A DNA stretch of 64,000 nucleotides from Rhodanobacteraceae bacterium (GCA_030167125.1 CP126531.1:1054001-1118000); one strand, 5' to 3'. Counted from the stretch's first letter, positions 9,006 to 18,577 are shown. Program-made: numbers and translations. Notes: generated from the letters alone by a model not told the origin.

Positions 9006-9050
9006 CCAGACGCAAAAAAGCCGCCACGAGGGCGGCTCTTTTGCGTCTGG
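9006..9050. terminator. Strong bidirectional intrinsic terminator
   Basis: A long inverted repeat: CCAGACGCAAAA pairs with TTTTGCGTCTGG, and CCGCC pairs with GGCGG around ACGAG. A T run follows the inner stem on each strand. On the minus strand it directly follows the ssrA-like 3' end at 9048-9071, exactly as a native ssrA terminator would; on the plus strand it could also stop transcription from the mutasome operon. Confidence 0.8.
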
Positions 9051-9071
9051 TGGGGCGGGGGCTATCAAACA
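9048..9071 (-). other. Candidate attL: displaced, decayed 3' end of ssrA
   Basis: Read on the minus strand this is GTTTGATAGCCCCCGCCCC followed by ACCA, close to the true ssrA end at 24881-24904 (GTTCGATTCCCCCCGCCTCC then ACCA), and it runs straight into a terminator. Identity is imperfect (one gap and several changes), so it would be an old copy. It would mark the far end of the element integrated in ssrA. Confidence 0.45.
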
Positions 9072-9564
9072 AACCGCACAAATTTTTGATCCTGAATGCT
9101 TTTCAAAATCTGACTCGCGGCAGTTACCGCCAAAGTTACCGGCAACGCGATGCGACGCTGCCTCTTACTGTGGATGGAACCTCGGCAGCCTGGGTATTCC
9201 GATAACGTGACCACTGGTGTCGGCGGTCGTCGATGGCCGCTGGTGTGACCAGACGTTGTAACGTTGCCGGAACTGCGAGTTGTGCAGGATCGGAGTCGGC
9301 CCACTGCTGCCGGTCGAAGGAAATGCTCGGATGGCCGCTTTGATAGGCGAGGCTGCGTCCCGGATTCGGATGCTTTCGGGATTGATCTGTCACGAATGCT
9401 GCTCGACTAGGGTGCGGCAAGTGCACGTGATTGCGCCAAATGCGGGATTGCGACGAATGCCGGACTTCGCTGCATTAGCAACCGCTAGCTCATTGAGTTG
9501 GACAGCGTTCCATTTGCCTCGATCCACCGCCGCTCTCCGCTTGGTACACGGCACAGAATTCAAA
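9072..9564. other. Non-coding stretch inside the left end of the island
   Basis: No convincing gene was found in these 493 bases. Base composition is less GC-rich than the flanking operon. At 9124-9148 are two adjacent words, GTTACCGCCAAA and GTTACCGGCAACG, resembling the repeated TTACCGnCAA words beside the integrase at 24714-24792. They are candidate arm-type integrase sites, which would place this stretch at the end of the element. Confidence 0.4.
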
Positions 9565-12378
9565 TCAGAACTTGATCGCCCCCTGCAACATGACGTTGCT
9601 GGAGCTCTCGTGTGGGCCTTGTTCGCGCATGTAGCCAAGGTGCAACCCGAAGCTGCGGGTCGGCCACAATGACAGGCCGGAACGAAGGATCGCCATGTTG
9701 CGGGAAATGCCGATGCCCTCCACTGGCAGCCAGTTGTTGAAGCCGGTGAAGCTCGCGTCGAATACGTTGCCGTTCTGGTGCAATGCATGCTGCCAGCTTG
9801 CACTACCGTCAAAGGCCATTTGCATGCCGTTGGTGAGGCGCCAGCCGTGCACGGCACGCAAACCAAGCCCAGCCTGGAGGCGCTCTGCGATATGAGCATC
9901 GGCCTTGAGGCCATAACCCAAGCCACCCTGCTCGGCAAATCCGCCCAAGTCGAGACGCTGGTAACGCAGGTCAGCAAAGGGGGTGACTCGCATCGTGCCG
10001 AGGCGTAACTCGCGGCCGCCTTCAAATGCAACCGCAGCGTAGCGGCCCGTGGAGTAATTGCCGACCGTCGTGCCCAGCGCACCCAGCTGGAGCAGGCGCT
10101 GCATGTCTTCGCGATACCAGCCGCTCGCAATCTGTGCACTCGCATACCAGGGGCCGTTCGCCATACCGCCGTATATGGTGACGTTGTCCATCGAGGTGCG
10201 GTCGTGATCCCAAGCAGTGTCGAGTTGACCGAAACCCGCGCTCTGACCCACCGCAAAGCCCAGCAGTGCGTGTGCGCCGATGCGTGTGTCCGCGCCGGCC
10301 ATGCCACCGCTACTGCGGAAGGTCGCCCCTGCGTAACCGGTTTGCTGCAGGTTGCCCTGCCAGCCGAGATCGCTATACCAGACACCTGGCCGCGCCCGAC
10401 CACTCAACAGATCATCGAAATGCTCGAACAGTGCATCGCTTCGCGTATCGATTCCGTCGAACAGCATCGCGGCACTGGTCGCGTGCAATTGACCTGAGAG
10501 GCTTTGTAGCGTGGCGTGTGCGGCAGCCAGTGTCGCGCTGTGCTGGATCGCGCTGGCGCCTTGCAATACGGCCAATGCAGGGACGCCACCGGACGCCATC
10601 GTCGCGTTGATTGAATCGAATCCTGCCTGCACGCGCTGCGCACCGCTTACCGAAGCCGGATCCACGATGCCCATGGCTGCCGCGGTTTGCGTGACGTTGG
10701 TTTGCGTCAGCGCGACGTTCACTTGCGTGCCGGTGTAGGACAAGCTCCCGGTGTAGAACACGCCTGACGCAAATGTGAGCTGGCCGAATGAACCGGCCAC
10801 GTTATTCGCCGTCAGCAGGTTCTCGGTAGCCTTGACAATGTAGCCGGCGGCAGCCGCCAGCACGTTCATGGTGCCTGCGACATTGGCGGTGCCCTTTACT
10901 TGCAGCGGGTCGCCGAGTGCAACCGCGATCGTGCTGGACGCCCCGTCCGTGAGGTCGCCGTCGATGGTGAGTCCCTGCGCGGGCTTGCTGCCCTGGCTGA
11001 CTACGGTGCCATTGTTTGTCACGTCAGCATTGACGACGCCTGTCCCCGCAAGAGTGCCGCCCGCATCCACCGTGGTTGCAGAAGTGATCGAGCCGGTTAC
11101 AGCCAGCGCGCCGGATGCGATTTCCGTGGAGCCCATGTAGGTATCGACGCCCGACAGTGTCAGTGTGCCGGTGCCATTGACCTTGAGGCCGCCCGATCCG
11201 GAGATGTCGTTGGCGAACACAGAGTTCATGCCGACCGGAACCGGCACCAGAAATGGACCGAACTGCGGAAACGCGAATTGCGCCGGTCCCTTGATCGCCT
11301 TTGCCGCGTTCACCATGCCCCAGCCGAAAGTTGCGTTGGGTGTCTGATGGCTGCCGTCGTCGAGCGGCGTCGCGGTGGTCAGGACAGTGTCGGTGACATT
11401 TCCCGCGCTCATCCAGGGAAATGCCTGAAGCACCTGTGCGGCCACGCCGCTGATGATGGGTGCCGCGAACGAGGTGCCGACTCCGCCGCCGTTGAATACG
11501 GTGTTCGGCACGTTCGGCGTCGGCGTGAACACCACGCCCGGCGCACCGATGCACCATTGCGCGGCCACCCCGCAGGCGTTGGACGGTTCATCGGCGCCCT
11601 TGTAGAGGCCCGCCGGATTGCCGTTCGAATCGATCGCGATATTCACCACGGCCAGCCAGTTCGGCTGGAAACTCGGAATCCAGTACGGTAGGCCCGCATC
11701 CTGCCAAGGCTGGGTGTGGCCGTCGTTACCGGCCACCCATACGAGAATGATCCCCGCATTGACGGCGGGTTGGTAGATCGCCTGTACTAGCGGAATGTTG
11801 GGATCGTTCGGGCCGGTGAACTCGGTCAGCACGTTACCTTCACCCAGCGAGACGTTGATGACGCGCACCTGCTCGCTCACAAAATCATTGAAGTTGTTCG
11901 TATTCCACGTGCAGGGCGGATTACCTGTGGCCGCGCAAACCTGTTCGACATACAGACCGGTGTCCTGCGCGACACCACCGGGAAAGGTTTCGCCATTGTC
12001 GAACGGAATGACGCCCTGCGGCAGTCCGCCCAAGATGTCCGCGACCACCGTGCCGTGGCCGGTGGTGTCATTCGGCGTCTGGCTGCCATCCGGCAAGTAA
12101 CTCTTGAACCAGGCAATGCGGCCCTGCAGCGGTGGCGTGGTCGGATCCACACCAAAACCCATGATGCCGACCTTGACGCCTTTGCCTGTGAATCCCGCCG
12201 TCTGCGCTGTTTGCACACCGGTCGGAACCAGTTGGTTGAAAGTGGGATCGTAGCCGGCCGTGACCGGCGGATTCGGAGGACCGACCGTGCCGTGTATGCT
12301 TCCACCACCACCACAGCCCCCAAGCGAAAGGCCAACCGCAGCAGCGCCCACGAAGCACGTCATCACTGGTTTTTTCAT
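9565..12378 (-). CDS. Subtilisin-like (S8) autotransporter with lipoprotein-type leader
   Basis: A 937-residue type V secreted protein. The ATG at 12378 (AGGG just upstream) gives a signal peptide with lipobox-like LGGC (C22) and a Gly run. The S8 domain (about 60-390) has the His motif TGHGTVVAD (H108) and the Ser motif GTSFAAP (S303). The usual DTG is replaced by GFG: KVGIMGFGVD has Gly74 where catalytic Asp is expected. A passenger-associated repeat follows (LTLSGVDTYMGSTEIASGAL, about 425-445), then a C-terminal barrel of about 280 residues (from WYSDLGWQGN) ending in the expected aromatic residue (GAIKF). Such proteins cleave themselves or host/surface proteins outside the cell; activity here is doubtful because of Gly74. 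Confidence 0.88.
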   Translation of the reverse strand: MKKPVMTCFVGAAAVGLSLGGCGGGGSIHGTVGPPNPPVTAGYDPTFNQLVPTGVQTAQTAGFTGKGVKVGIMGFGVDPTTPPLQGRIAWFKSYLPDGSQTPNDTTGHGTVVADILGGLPQGVIPFDNGETFPGGVAQDTGLYVEQVCAATGNPPCTWNTNNFNDFVSEQVRVINVSLGEGNVLTEFTGPNDPNIPLVQAIYQPAVNAGIILVWVAGNDGHTQPWQDAGLPYWIPSFQPNWLAVVNIAIDSNGNPAGLYKGADEPSNACGVAAQWCIGAPGVVFTPTPNVPNTVFNGGGVGTSFAAPIISGVAAQVLQAFPWMSAGNVTDTVLTTATPLDDGSHQTPNATFGWGMVNAAKAIKGPAQFAFPQFGPFLVPVPVGMNSVFANDISGSGGLKVNGTGTLTLSGVDTYMGSTEIASGALAVTGSITSATTVDAGGTLAGTGVVNADVTNNGTVVSQGSKPAQGLTIDGDLTDGASSTIAVALGDPLQVKGTANVAGTMNVLAAAAGYIVKATENLLTANNVAGSFGQLTFASGVFYTGSLSYTGTQVNVALTQTNVTQTAAAMGIVDPASVSGAQRVQAGFDSINATMASGGVPALAVLQGASAIQHSATLAAAHATLQSLSGQLHATSAAMLFDGIDTRSDALFEHFDDLLSGRARPGVWYSDLGWQGNLQQTGYAGATFRSSGGMAGADTRIGAHALLGFAVGQSAGFGQLDTAWDHDRTSMDNVTIYGGMANGPWYASAQIASGWYREDMQRLLQLGALGTTVGNYSTGRYAAVAFEGGRELRLGTMRVTPFADLRYQRLDLGGFAEQGGLGYGLKADAHIAERLQAGLGLRAVHGWRLTNGMQMAFDGSASWQHALHQNGNVFDASFTGFNNWLPVEGIGISRNMAILRSGLSLWPTRSFGLHLGYMREQGPHESSSNVMLQGAIKF

Positions 12379-12489
12379 ACTGCGCCCTCGCGAAACAACT
12401 TGAACCGGTCGACTAACAGCCGTCCTAACCACTGCATCGTCGTCATCGCGTGCCGCTTGATTTATACAGTGGAGTGTCGGGGATGCGAT

Positions 12490-13089
12490 CTACGGGGCCT
12501 TCAGCTGTTGCCACATCTCGCGCTGAATGCGCCACCCGTGGTCGGCGCTCCGATGCAGCAGCAGCAAAAGCCGTCCGCCACCATCGAAGGGCGGCCTTCC
12601 ATCGGCGAACGTCACCAACTGGTGTTCGTCACACCACTCGGAACCCCAATCGCCGGATGTGCGGACGTCATGGCAGGTCAGCACAAATTGCTGCATGCGG
12701 GCGCCGCGGAGTTGGCTGTCCACACTTGCCAAGAATTGTGCGATCGCGGGCTTGCCCTCCATGGCATGCGTATCCGGCAGCAAATTTGTGCCGTCCTCCT
12801 CCCAGAGCTCCAAGGTCGCCCCGTAGTCCATGCCACGGGTTGCAGACCAGAGCATGCGGTTGAATGCGTGGATGGTCCGATCCGCACCGTCAATCCGTTT
12901 ATTCGTCAATCCGGCTTGTTGCGCGGTCTGCCCGCCGATGGGGATCAATTGATTGGAGGTCGGGTCATATGCCGGAGAGCTCGGGCGCGACGACGCGACA
13001 CTGCTGTGCAGGCTGCTGCTCCCGCCGCACCCGGCAAGTCCGATGTACAGCGTCGACGCTATAGCGAATCCCATGACATACTTTTTCAT
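12490..13089 (-). CDS. Lipoprotein joining an autotransporter-like leader to a SnoaL/DUF4440-like domain
   Basis: A 199-residue predicted lipoprotein from the ATG at 13089, with lipobox LAGC (C21). Its first 65 or so residues match the leader of the neighbouring autotransporter: both begin MKK-VM, carry CGG, then YDPT-NQL-P-G-QTAQ-AG-T-K. After that, instead of a protease, comes a domain of about 130 residues (RTIHAFNRMLWSATRGMDYG to HGWRIQREMWQQL) whose pattern, a helix pair then beta strands ending in a W-I--E-W element, resembles SnoaL/DUF4440 NTF2-like folds. Function unknown; the NTF2 assignment is inference from pattern. It looks like a partial duplication that gained a new domain. Confidence 0.7.
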   Translation of the reverse strand: MKKYVMGFAIASTLYIGLAGCGGSSSLHSSVASSRPSSPAYDPTSNQLIPIGGQTAQQAGLTNKRIDGADRTIHAFNRMLWSATRGMDYGATLELWEEDGTNLLPDTHAMEGKPAIAQFLASVDSQLRGARMQQFVLTCHDVRTSGDWGSEWCDEHQLVTFADGRPPFDGGGRLLLLLHRSADHGWRIQREMWQQLKAP

Positions 13090-13141
13090 TCTGCGTACGC
13101 GCGATTGACCGCCACGTGCCGCATTCCTCCGGTTCTGATCA

Positions 13142-14302
13142 CTACGGAATCCACAGGAAGCCATGGTTCAATCCCGTGGCATCGGTCCACCAACCGGTCA
13201 CTTCACCTCCATCGTTATTGGTTGTCGGGCGCGTTCCCTGATTGAAGCCGATGCCCGCGTCTGGCGCATCGAAGGTCGCGATGTAGCCATTCCCGAAACG
13301 CTCGAAACCGTGGTTCACGTTCTCGGCGTCGACATATTCACCTGCGACGGCGCCGAACAGGTTGATCGAGAAAGGATTGGTGCCCTGGAACGTGGCCTTG
13401 CCGCCCTGCGGCACGCTGAACGAGCTGAATCGTCCATTTGGTTGACGCAGGAAGCCGTGCCAGACGCTGGTGGTGTCAAGGAAGTATCCGGTGATGACGC
13501 CTTGCGGATTGATGCTCGCCACAATCGTTGCCTCGTAGGCGCCGGGCGCGTCGAACGTCGTGAGCTTTCCTTGTCTGTCGCGCACGAAGCCGTGATAGTT
13601 GAAGTTCGAATCCTCATAGAAACCAGCGACTGTTCCAGTCGGGGTCAGGCACGTCTCCGTACAGACGTCCGTGAAGATCGATCCGGGCGGATCGAACGAG
13701 GAGATCGCGCCGGATCGCGAGCGAAGGAAACCGTGGCCGAAGTTGTTCGGGTCGAAATAGATGCCTGCGATTTCGCCGAGCAGGTTGATGTCCCAGGCGT
13801 AAGTGCCTTGGAAGACGCCAGTGCCGGCGCCCGGCACGTCGAACGTGAAAATGGAGCCATCAGGATTGCGGATGTAGCTGTGCTGCTGGTCGTTGGCCGG
13901 GTCAGTAAAGTTGCCCACGATCACTCCGAAGTCGTTGATCTGGTAAGCGTAGGTGCCCGGGCCGGTGCCGCCGCCTGGCGGATCGAAGGAAATGAATTGC
14001 CCGCCGGGATTAAGCAGGAAGCCGTGCTGGGTTCCGTTGCCATCGGTGTAGTAGCCGACGATTTGGCCCCAGTTGTTGTTGCTGTATGCAAACGTTCCGC
14101 AGTTCGTGCCGCAGGCAGGAGAAACCGCAGTGACTGCGCCGGGCGCATCGAATTCGATGAGCCGGCCTTGACGCCTGTTATAGGAATTCCCTGCATTTTG
14201 TGAGATTGAGGCACCCTGCGCCACGAATGTGGCAACCAGGCAAGCCATGGCCAGCGACGTTTTCCGGAGCGATGCGAAGTTGGTTGGTTTGGGGATACGC
14301 AT
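13142..14302 (-). CDS. Secreted HAF-type tandem-repeat protein
   Basis: A 386-residue protein with an N-terminal signal region (SLAMACLVATFVAQGASIS) and about six tandem units of roughly 55 residues. Each unit combines G-I-G-Y-D (for example GQIVGYYTDGNGTQHGFLL) with a turn reading G--.-FD-PGA. This is the pattern of HAF-repeat extracellular proteins, probably a beta-propeller or beta-sheet array. Role unknown. It lies in the same orientation as the lipoprotein and autotransporter genes, 52 bases from the lipoprotein, so the three may form an exported-protein block. A divergent promoter region of 135 bp separates it from the regulator gene. Confidence 0.75.
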   Translation of the reverse strand: MRIPKPTNFASLRKTSLAMACLVATFVAQGASISQNAGNSYNRRQGRLIEFDAPGAVTAVSPACGTNCGTFAYSNNNWGQIVGYYTDGNGTQHGFLLNPGGQFISFDPPGGGTGPGTYAYQINDFGVIVGNFTDPANDQQHSYIRNPDGSIFTFDVPGAGTGVFQGTYAWDINLLGEIAGIYFDPNNFGHGFLRSRSGAISSFDPPGSIFTDVCTETCLTPTGTVAGFYEDSNFNYHGFVRDRQGKLTTFDAPGAYEATIVASINPQGVITGYFLDTTSVWHGFLRQPNGRFSSFSVPQGGKATFQGTNPFSINLFGAVAGEYVDAENVNHGFERFGNGYIATFDAPDAGIGFNQGTRPTTNNDGGEVTGWWTDATGLNHGFLWIP

Positions 14303-14437
14303 GACGCACTCCTCGTTCGGACGACCTCGAAGCGAACCGGCCGGCGGGTGGTCGCTTGCGGGTCGCCGGCCGTCGTCGGTGTATGCTGAAAGTGCCTGAA
14401 AAATCCTTGCGATCGCCCTGAAAATTTCGGGAAATTC

Positions 14438-16687
14438 ATGAGTGCCACGGACATCTCCTCATCAGACAAGGACTTGTATGTCTTCGGATCCTTTGTCTTG
14501 GATCCGCTGAGGCGTTTGTTGTTGCGCGATGGCGTGCCCGTTCAGTTGTCGCCAAAGGTTTTCGACACGCTTATGTATCTGGTCGGGCATGCGGACTGTC
14601 TTCTGGATAAGGACGAGTTGCTGAAAGCCGTGTGGCCAGGGCGGGTCGTCGAGGAAAACAACCTCACCCACAATATTTCCATTCTGCGGAAAGTGTTCAG
14701 CAGCGATCATTCCCTGGATCGCTGCGTCGTCACTGCTCCAGGGCGTGGCTATCGCTTTACCGCAACGCTTCGGCGTATGCCGAGAGAAATGTGCGCCGAC
14801 GAGGGCGCGACCATCCGGGATGGCAGCACAGTTGCCGTTTGGGCCGAGGAAAATGTCGTGAGAACGGTTGAAGCGCCGCTGCGACGGCGGCTATGGTTTG
14901 CGTGGAGTGTGATCCTGCTGGGCCTTGCTGGCCTGCTGACCTATCTCGCGGCGACTCGTTTCGTGCCAGCCCCGGCAATTCCGGCATCCATCGCAGTGCT
15001 GCCGTTTGAGAACCTCTCGAATGACAGGGACAATGCATATTTTGCGGCCGGAATTCAGGAGCTGATCCTGACCAAGCTCGCCGACATCGGCGGCCTCAAA
15101 GTCATTGCGCGCACCTCCACACAGCAATACGCCAGCCACCCACAAGACCTCAAGGCGATTGGCCGACAGCTGGGTGTTGGGGCCGTCCTCGAAGGCAGCG
15201 TGCAGAAGGTCGGCGATCGGGCGCTGATCAACGTGCAGTTGATCGATACCCAAACCGAAAGCCATGTTTGGGCGCATGCATACATACGCAGACTGGACGA
15301 TGTAATCGGCGTGGAAGGGGAGGTCGCCCAACAGATCGCCGGTGCACTCCAATCCAAGCTCTCGCCTGCGCAAACAGCAAGCTTGGCTTCGGTGCCAACC
15401 CGGAACCGCGCGGCATATGACTTGTTCCTGCGCGCCGAATATCAGGCCAACCAAGGCGATACCCGCTACGGCACCGCAGGCTTGAAAACAGCGATCCCCT
15501 TGTACCGCCGGGCCATCACGCTGGATCCAGGCTTTGCGCTTGCCTGGGCGCGAATGTCGTACGTCGAAAGCGAATTGGGCTGGTTCGGCGGCAGTGGCGA
15601 GGATGTCGGGCAACTCCACCAGAAGGCAGCCGACGATGCCCACCGCGCGATGCAATTGCAGCCCGATCTTGCAGCCGCGCATTTGGCCGTTGGCTTTAGC
15701 GAGTACTGGGGCCGCGGCGATTACGCTGCTGCACACAAGGCCTTCGCGGCAGCGCTCCAGCTCGATCCCAACAACGCTGAGGCACTGGCCGCGCAAGGCT
15801 ACGTCGAACGCAGCCAGGGTCGATTTGATGCCGCGATCAGCTTGCTGCAGCAGGCATTCGCATTGGATCCGCGCAATTCCACACTGGCTTTTGAATTGGC
15901 CACGACCTACATGGGCGACAATCGCTATGCCGACGCCGAAGCCGCATTCCAGCGTGCACTGGCGCTCAACCCGGATAACCAATACGCCAGAATCTACAAT
16001 GCCTATGCGATCGAGTTCAGCACCGGTGACGTTCGTCGCGCGCTGGCCGCGGTACAAGGCGATGCTCCAATACTCAAGCTGGCCCGAGTCGCATTTTTGA
16101 TCGATCAACGCAATTATCGCGATGCGTTGGACTTGCTCGATGGCATCCCGGATACGCGTGACAGTTTTGTCCAAGTCGGTTATAAATTGCGCTATCAGGC
16201 CCGCCTGTACCGGCTGATGGGCGATGAGATCCATGCACGCTTGTTGTACGAGCAGGTGCTTTCGAAGGCACATGCACAACTGGATGCGCGGCAGGGCGAC
16301 GATCTCGGAACTTGGCAAAGTATTGCAGACGCCGAATTGGGACTCGGCCATACAGCGGCCGGCGTTGCTGCCATCGCCAAGGCACAGGTGCTTGTCGACA
16401 ACATCTCAGACCATGGCATTGGTTCGAGTCAAAGGGTGGGTATTGCGGAGTTGTACGCGCGGGCCGGCCGTCCCGATCTTTCCGTAAGGCAGTTGGCCGA
16501 GGCGCTTGCTGCGCCAGGTGTTGGTTCTTACTACTCGCCCGTATTGCTGTGGATCAATCCGGCATGGGATCCAATTCGCCAAGACGCCTCTTTTCGTGCG
16601 CTGCTGAAGCAGTATGCGCGATACAAACCCGCGATCACGTACGCCACCGCACTCGCTGGATCGTCTCTTCCCACCGCGAAAAAATAG
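14438..16687 (+). CDS. Membrane-anchored OmpR-type wHTH regulator with TPR sensor domain (CadC-like)
   Basis: A 749-residue one-component regulator. Residues about 10-110 form an OmpR/PhoB-type winged helix (LYVFGSFVLDPLRRLLLRDG, AVWPGRVVEENNLTHNISIL, APGRGYRF). A single membrane helix lies near 150-172 (LWFAWSVILLGLAGLLTYLA). The periplasmic part begins with a FlgO-like domain (IAVLPFENLSNDRDNAYFAA, about 182-310) and continues with TPR repeats to about 690 (for example YAAAHKAFAAALQLDPNNAE). Such proteins bind DNA while sensing a periplasmic signal. Divergent orientation to the three exported-protein genes suggests, but does not prove, that it controls them. Confidence 0.85.
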   Translation: MSATDISSSDKDLYVFGSFVLDPLRRLLLRDGVPVQLSPKVFDTLMYLVGHADCLLDKDELLKAVWPGRVVEENNLTHNISILRKVFSSDHSLDRCVVTAPGRGYRFTATLRRMPREMCADEGATIRDGSTVAVWAEENVVRTVEAPLRRRLWFAWSVILLGLAGLLTYLAATRFVPAPAIPASIAVLPFENLSNDRDNAYFAAGIQELILTKLADIGGLKVIARTSTQQYASHPQDLKAIGRQLGVGAVLEGSVQKVGDRALINVQLIDTQTESHVWAHAYIRRLDDVIGVEGEVAQQIAGALQSKLSPAQTASLASVPTRNRAAYDLFLRAEYQANQGDTRYGTAGLKTAIPLYRRAITLDPGFALAWARMSYVESELGWFGGSGEDVGQLHQKAADDAHRAMQLQPDLAAAHLAVGFSEYWGRGDYAAAHKAFAAALQLDPNNAEALAAQGYVERSQGRFDAAISLLQQAFALDPRNSTLAFELATTYMGDNRYADAEAAFQRALALNPDNQYARIYNAYAIEFSTGDVRRALAAVQGDAPILKLARVAFLIDQRNYRDALDLLDGIPDTRDSFVQVGYKLRYQARLYRLMGDEIHARLLYEQVLSKAHAQLDARQGDDLGTWQSIADAELGLGHTAAGVAAIAKAQVLVDNISDHGIGSSQRVGIAELYARAGRPDLSVRQLAEALAAPGVGSYYSPVLLWINPAWDPIRQDASFRALLKQYARYKPAITYATALAGSSLPTAKK

Positions 16688-16951
16688 CTATCACGCCTTC
16701 AAATCAGAGAACGAAAAAGATTCGGAATACAGAACGCCGCTGATCAAAGGCATGAGCGCGGCGTAGCCCCAAGTTCGAAGCGCACAGTTGTCCGATCCGT
16801 TGTGCTGGCCAGTATCACCTGATCGGTCCCCGAACTGTTAGCGGACGTTCGCGAAAGTCACGGCAGCGTCGCATTCGGGTCGATCTGCGTCATGCGATTT
16901 GATTGTCTCCGGTGATCCGCGGGCAGCCAGAATCGTCCGGGATGACACGCG

Positions 16952-17962
16952 CTATCTCGCACGTCCGCGATCTTTAACCCGCTGCTGCTTCTGCTTTGCG
17001 AGTAGCTCCTTCGCCAGCCCGATAAAGTGTTCACGTTCAGTCTGGGCCGGCGGCATGGTGCTCACGAACTGCTTGATCTCCCGCGCCAGCTTCGGCTGTC
17101 CCGCTTGCTCGAATGCCGCGGCTAGCGTGTTCCAGGCACGGCGAACTTTCCGCTGTCGCTCTTTTGCCGCCTGCGCCCACTGTTCTGCGGATCCATCGTT
17201 GCCGGTCGACGCCGTCTTGACAGCCTGCACCAGCTTCCACTTTGTCACGCGCGTAGCTTGCCGCACGTTCATATGTCGGATCGCTTGCCGCTGACCCTTG
17301 CGGACCACACCGCGTGTGCGCCGGGGTGTGGCTTCAGCAATCACGCCGCGTGCGCGGAGCTCAACCGCAAACCCTTCGCGCCAGGCCTGCAGGTCAGCCT
17401 TGCGGGGATTCAGCGATTGGCCTTGTCGACCCCGCGTCTTGATCGTGAGATGCGCGTGCGGATTCTCAGGCCGCTTCGGATCGGTATCGTGGTTGTGGTG
17501 CGCAAGCAGATAATCGTAGTTACCGCCGAAGGTGTTCTGGGCGAACGCTCTTGCTGCCTCGGCGACGGCTTGCGGATCGGTGCCCGGCGGCATCGACAGG
17601 ATCAGATTGATGGTGTCCCGTGTGCTCTTTCGCCGACCTGCGCCATCGGCCCACCATTCTTCGGCCAAATTGCGGACTTCTGTTGTGCCTTCGATACGCT
17701 CGCCGTTCTCCCGTTCACCGGCGAGCTTGCCGTTGCGGGTGATGTAGGCCAGGTGTTCTTTCAGGCCGCGAAAGCCTCGGGCACTGCCGGTGACTTTGAC
17801 CATCACTTCCGGGCGTCGGCGAGCGATTCGCCTAATATGGGCGCCTGACAAACGCATCGCTCCGCGCGAGCAGTGGGATTTGGCCTTCTTGGGCCGAACC
17901 GGCGTCTGGAAGAGCAACGACGCCGGGCCAAGCAGCGGATCGTCCTCGAAGTCAGCGCCCAT
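16952..17962 (-). CDS. Relaxase/mobilization nuclease (MobA/VirD2-like)
   Basis: A 336-residue mobilization relaxase, short because it lacks a helicase or primase fusion. The metal-binding three-His motif is clear: HHNHDT (155-160) and PENPHAHLTIKT (166-177). The candidate nicking tyrosine is Y73 in LKEHLAYITRNGKL. The C-terminal 130 residues are basic and rich in Arg, Lys and Gln. It would nick oriT and lead the single strand into a conjugation channel supplied by another element. Its start overlaps the end of mobC by 11 bases. With the integrase, it indicates an integrative mobilizable element. Confidence 0.85.
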   Translation of the reverse strand: MGADFEDDPLLGPASLLFQTPVRPKKAKSHCSRGAMRLSGAHIRRIARRRPEVMVKVTGSARGFRGLKEHLAYITRNGKLAGERENGERIEGTTEVRNLAEEWWADGAGRRKSTRDTINLILSMPPGTDPQAVAEAARAFAQNTFGGNYDYLLAHHNHDTDPKRPENPHAHLTIKTRGRQGQSLNPRKADLQAWREGFAVELRARGVIAEATPRRTRGVVRKGQRQAIRHMNVRQATRVTKWKLVQAVKTASTGNDGSAEQWAQAAKERQRKVRRAWNTLAAAFEQAGQPKLAREIKQFVSTMPPAQTEREHFIGLAKELLAKQKQQRVKDRGRAR

Positions 17963-18527
17963 CGCGGTGTCCTCGGTGGGTGGCGCGCGTCATCGTCTCG
18001 GTCACGGCTCGCCGTATCCGCTCGACGCTGGCACTCAAGGCTTGCAGATCAAGCTGGCCCTCCAGGAATCGATCGCTGCGCTGCAGGATGTGCAACAGCT
18101 TGTTGAGGTTGCGCCCGAGCGCGCCCAGTTCCCGCAACGCCTCGCGAAGTTCGTTGAGCTCCTCCTTGGCAAACGGGACGGCGCCTTCGAGTCGATGCCG
18201 CAATTGCCGGACGATCCAGGCCTGTGCCGAATACCCCTCGGGTTCGGCCAAGGCGCGAATCGCCCTGACCTCGCATGGCCGCAAGCGCAACTTGATCTGG
18301 CCGCCATACCCACCCCGGCCGCCGCGCGTTCCGGTGGTCGCAAGCGGCAACGTCGCGTTGGAGGATTGCGCCAGCACGACCGACACCATGCGCCGAAGCA
18401 TCATCGATTCGGTCAACCCATGCTGGTTGGCCAGAGCACGAAAGCGCTGTTTGATCTCCGGCTTGCAACGGGTTTGCAGGGTCGATGGACCGTCTTCGAC
18501 CGGTGTGCGTGGGGGGAGGCCTGTCAT
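17952..18527 (-). CDS. mobC: MobC-like relaxosome accessory protein
   Basis: A 191-residue protein from the ATG at 18527, chosen because GGGGA lies just upstream and a longer GTG start adds nothing conserved. The N-terminal half contains a ribbon-helix-helix-like DNA-binding region (KPEIKQRFRALANQHGLTES). The C-terminal half reads FAKEELNELREALRELGALG and RNLNKLLHILQRSD, the conserved MobC region that helps the relaxase open oriT. It precedes and overlaps the relaxase gene. Two perfect inverted repeats lie 50-110 bases upstream. Confidence 0.8.
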   Translation of the reverse strand: MTGLPPRTPVEDGPSTLQTRCKPEIKQRFRALANQHGLTESMMLRRMVSVVLAQSSNATLPLATTGTRGGRGGYGGQIKLRLRPCEVRAIRALAEPEGYSAQAWIVRQLRHRLEGAVPFAKEELNELREALRELGALGRNLNKLLHILQRSDRFLEGQLDLQALSASVERIRRAVTETMTRATHRGHRDGR

Positions 18528-18577
18528 ACATTGTCCCCGGCACACCTATCCTGCACTAGCTCATTGCTCCCCTTCAA

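Noticed and set aside
9227-9335. Short plus-strand frame with Cys and Arg
   Set aside because: Low-complexity-like translation, no ribosome-binding site, no recognisable family.
16688-16951. Space between the regulator and the relaxase gene searched for a gene or att site
   Set aside because: Only short frames; no ssrA-like sequence, no hairpin with a T run.
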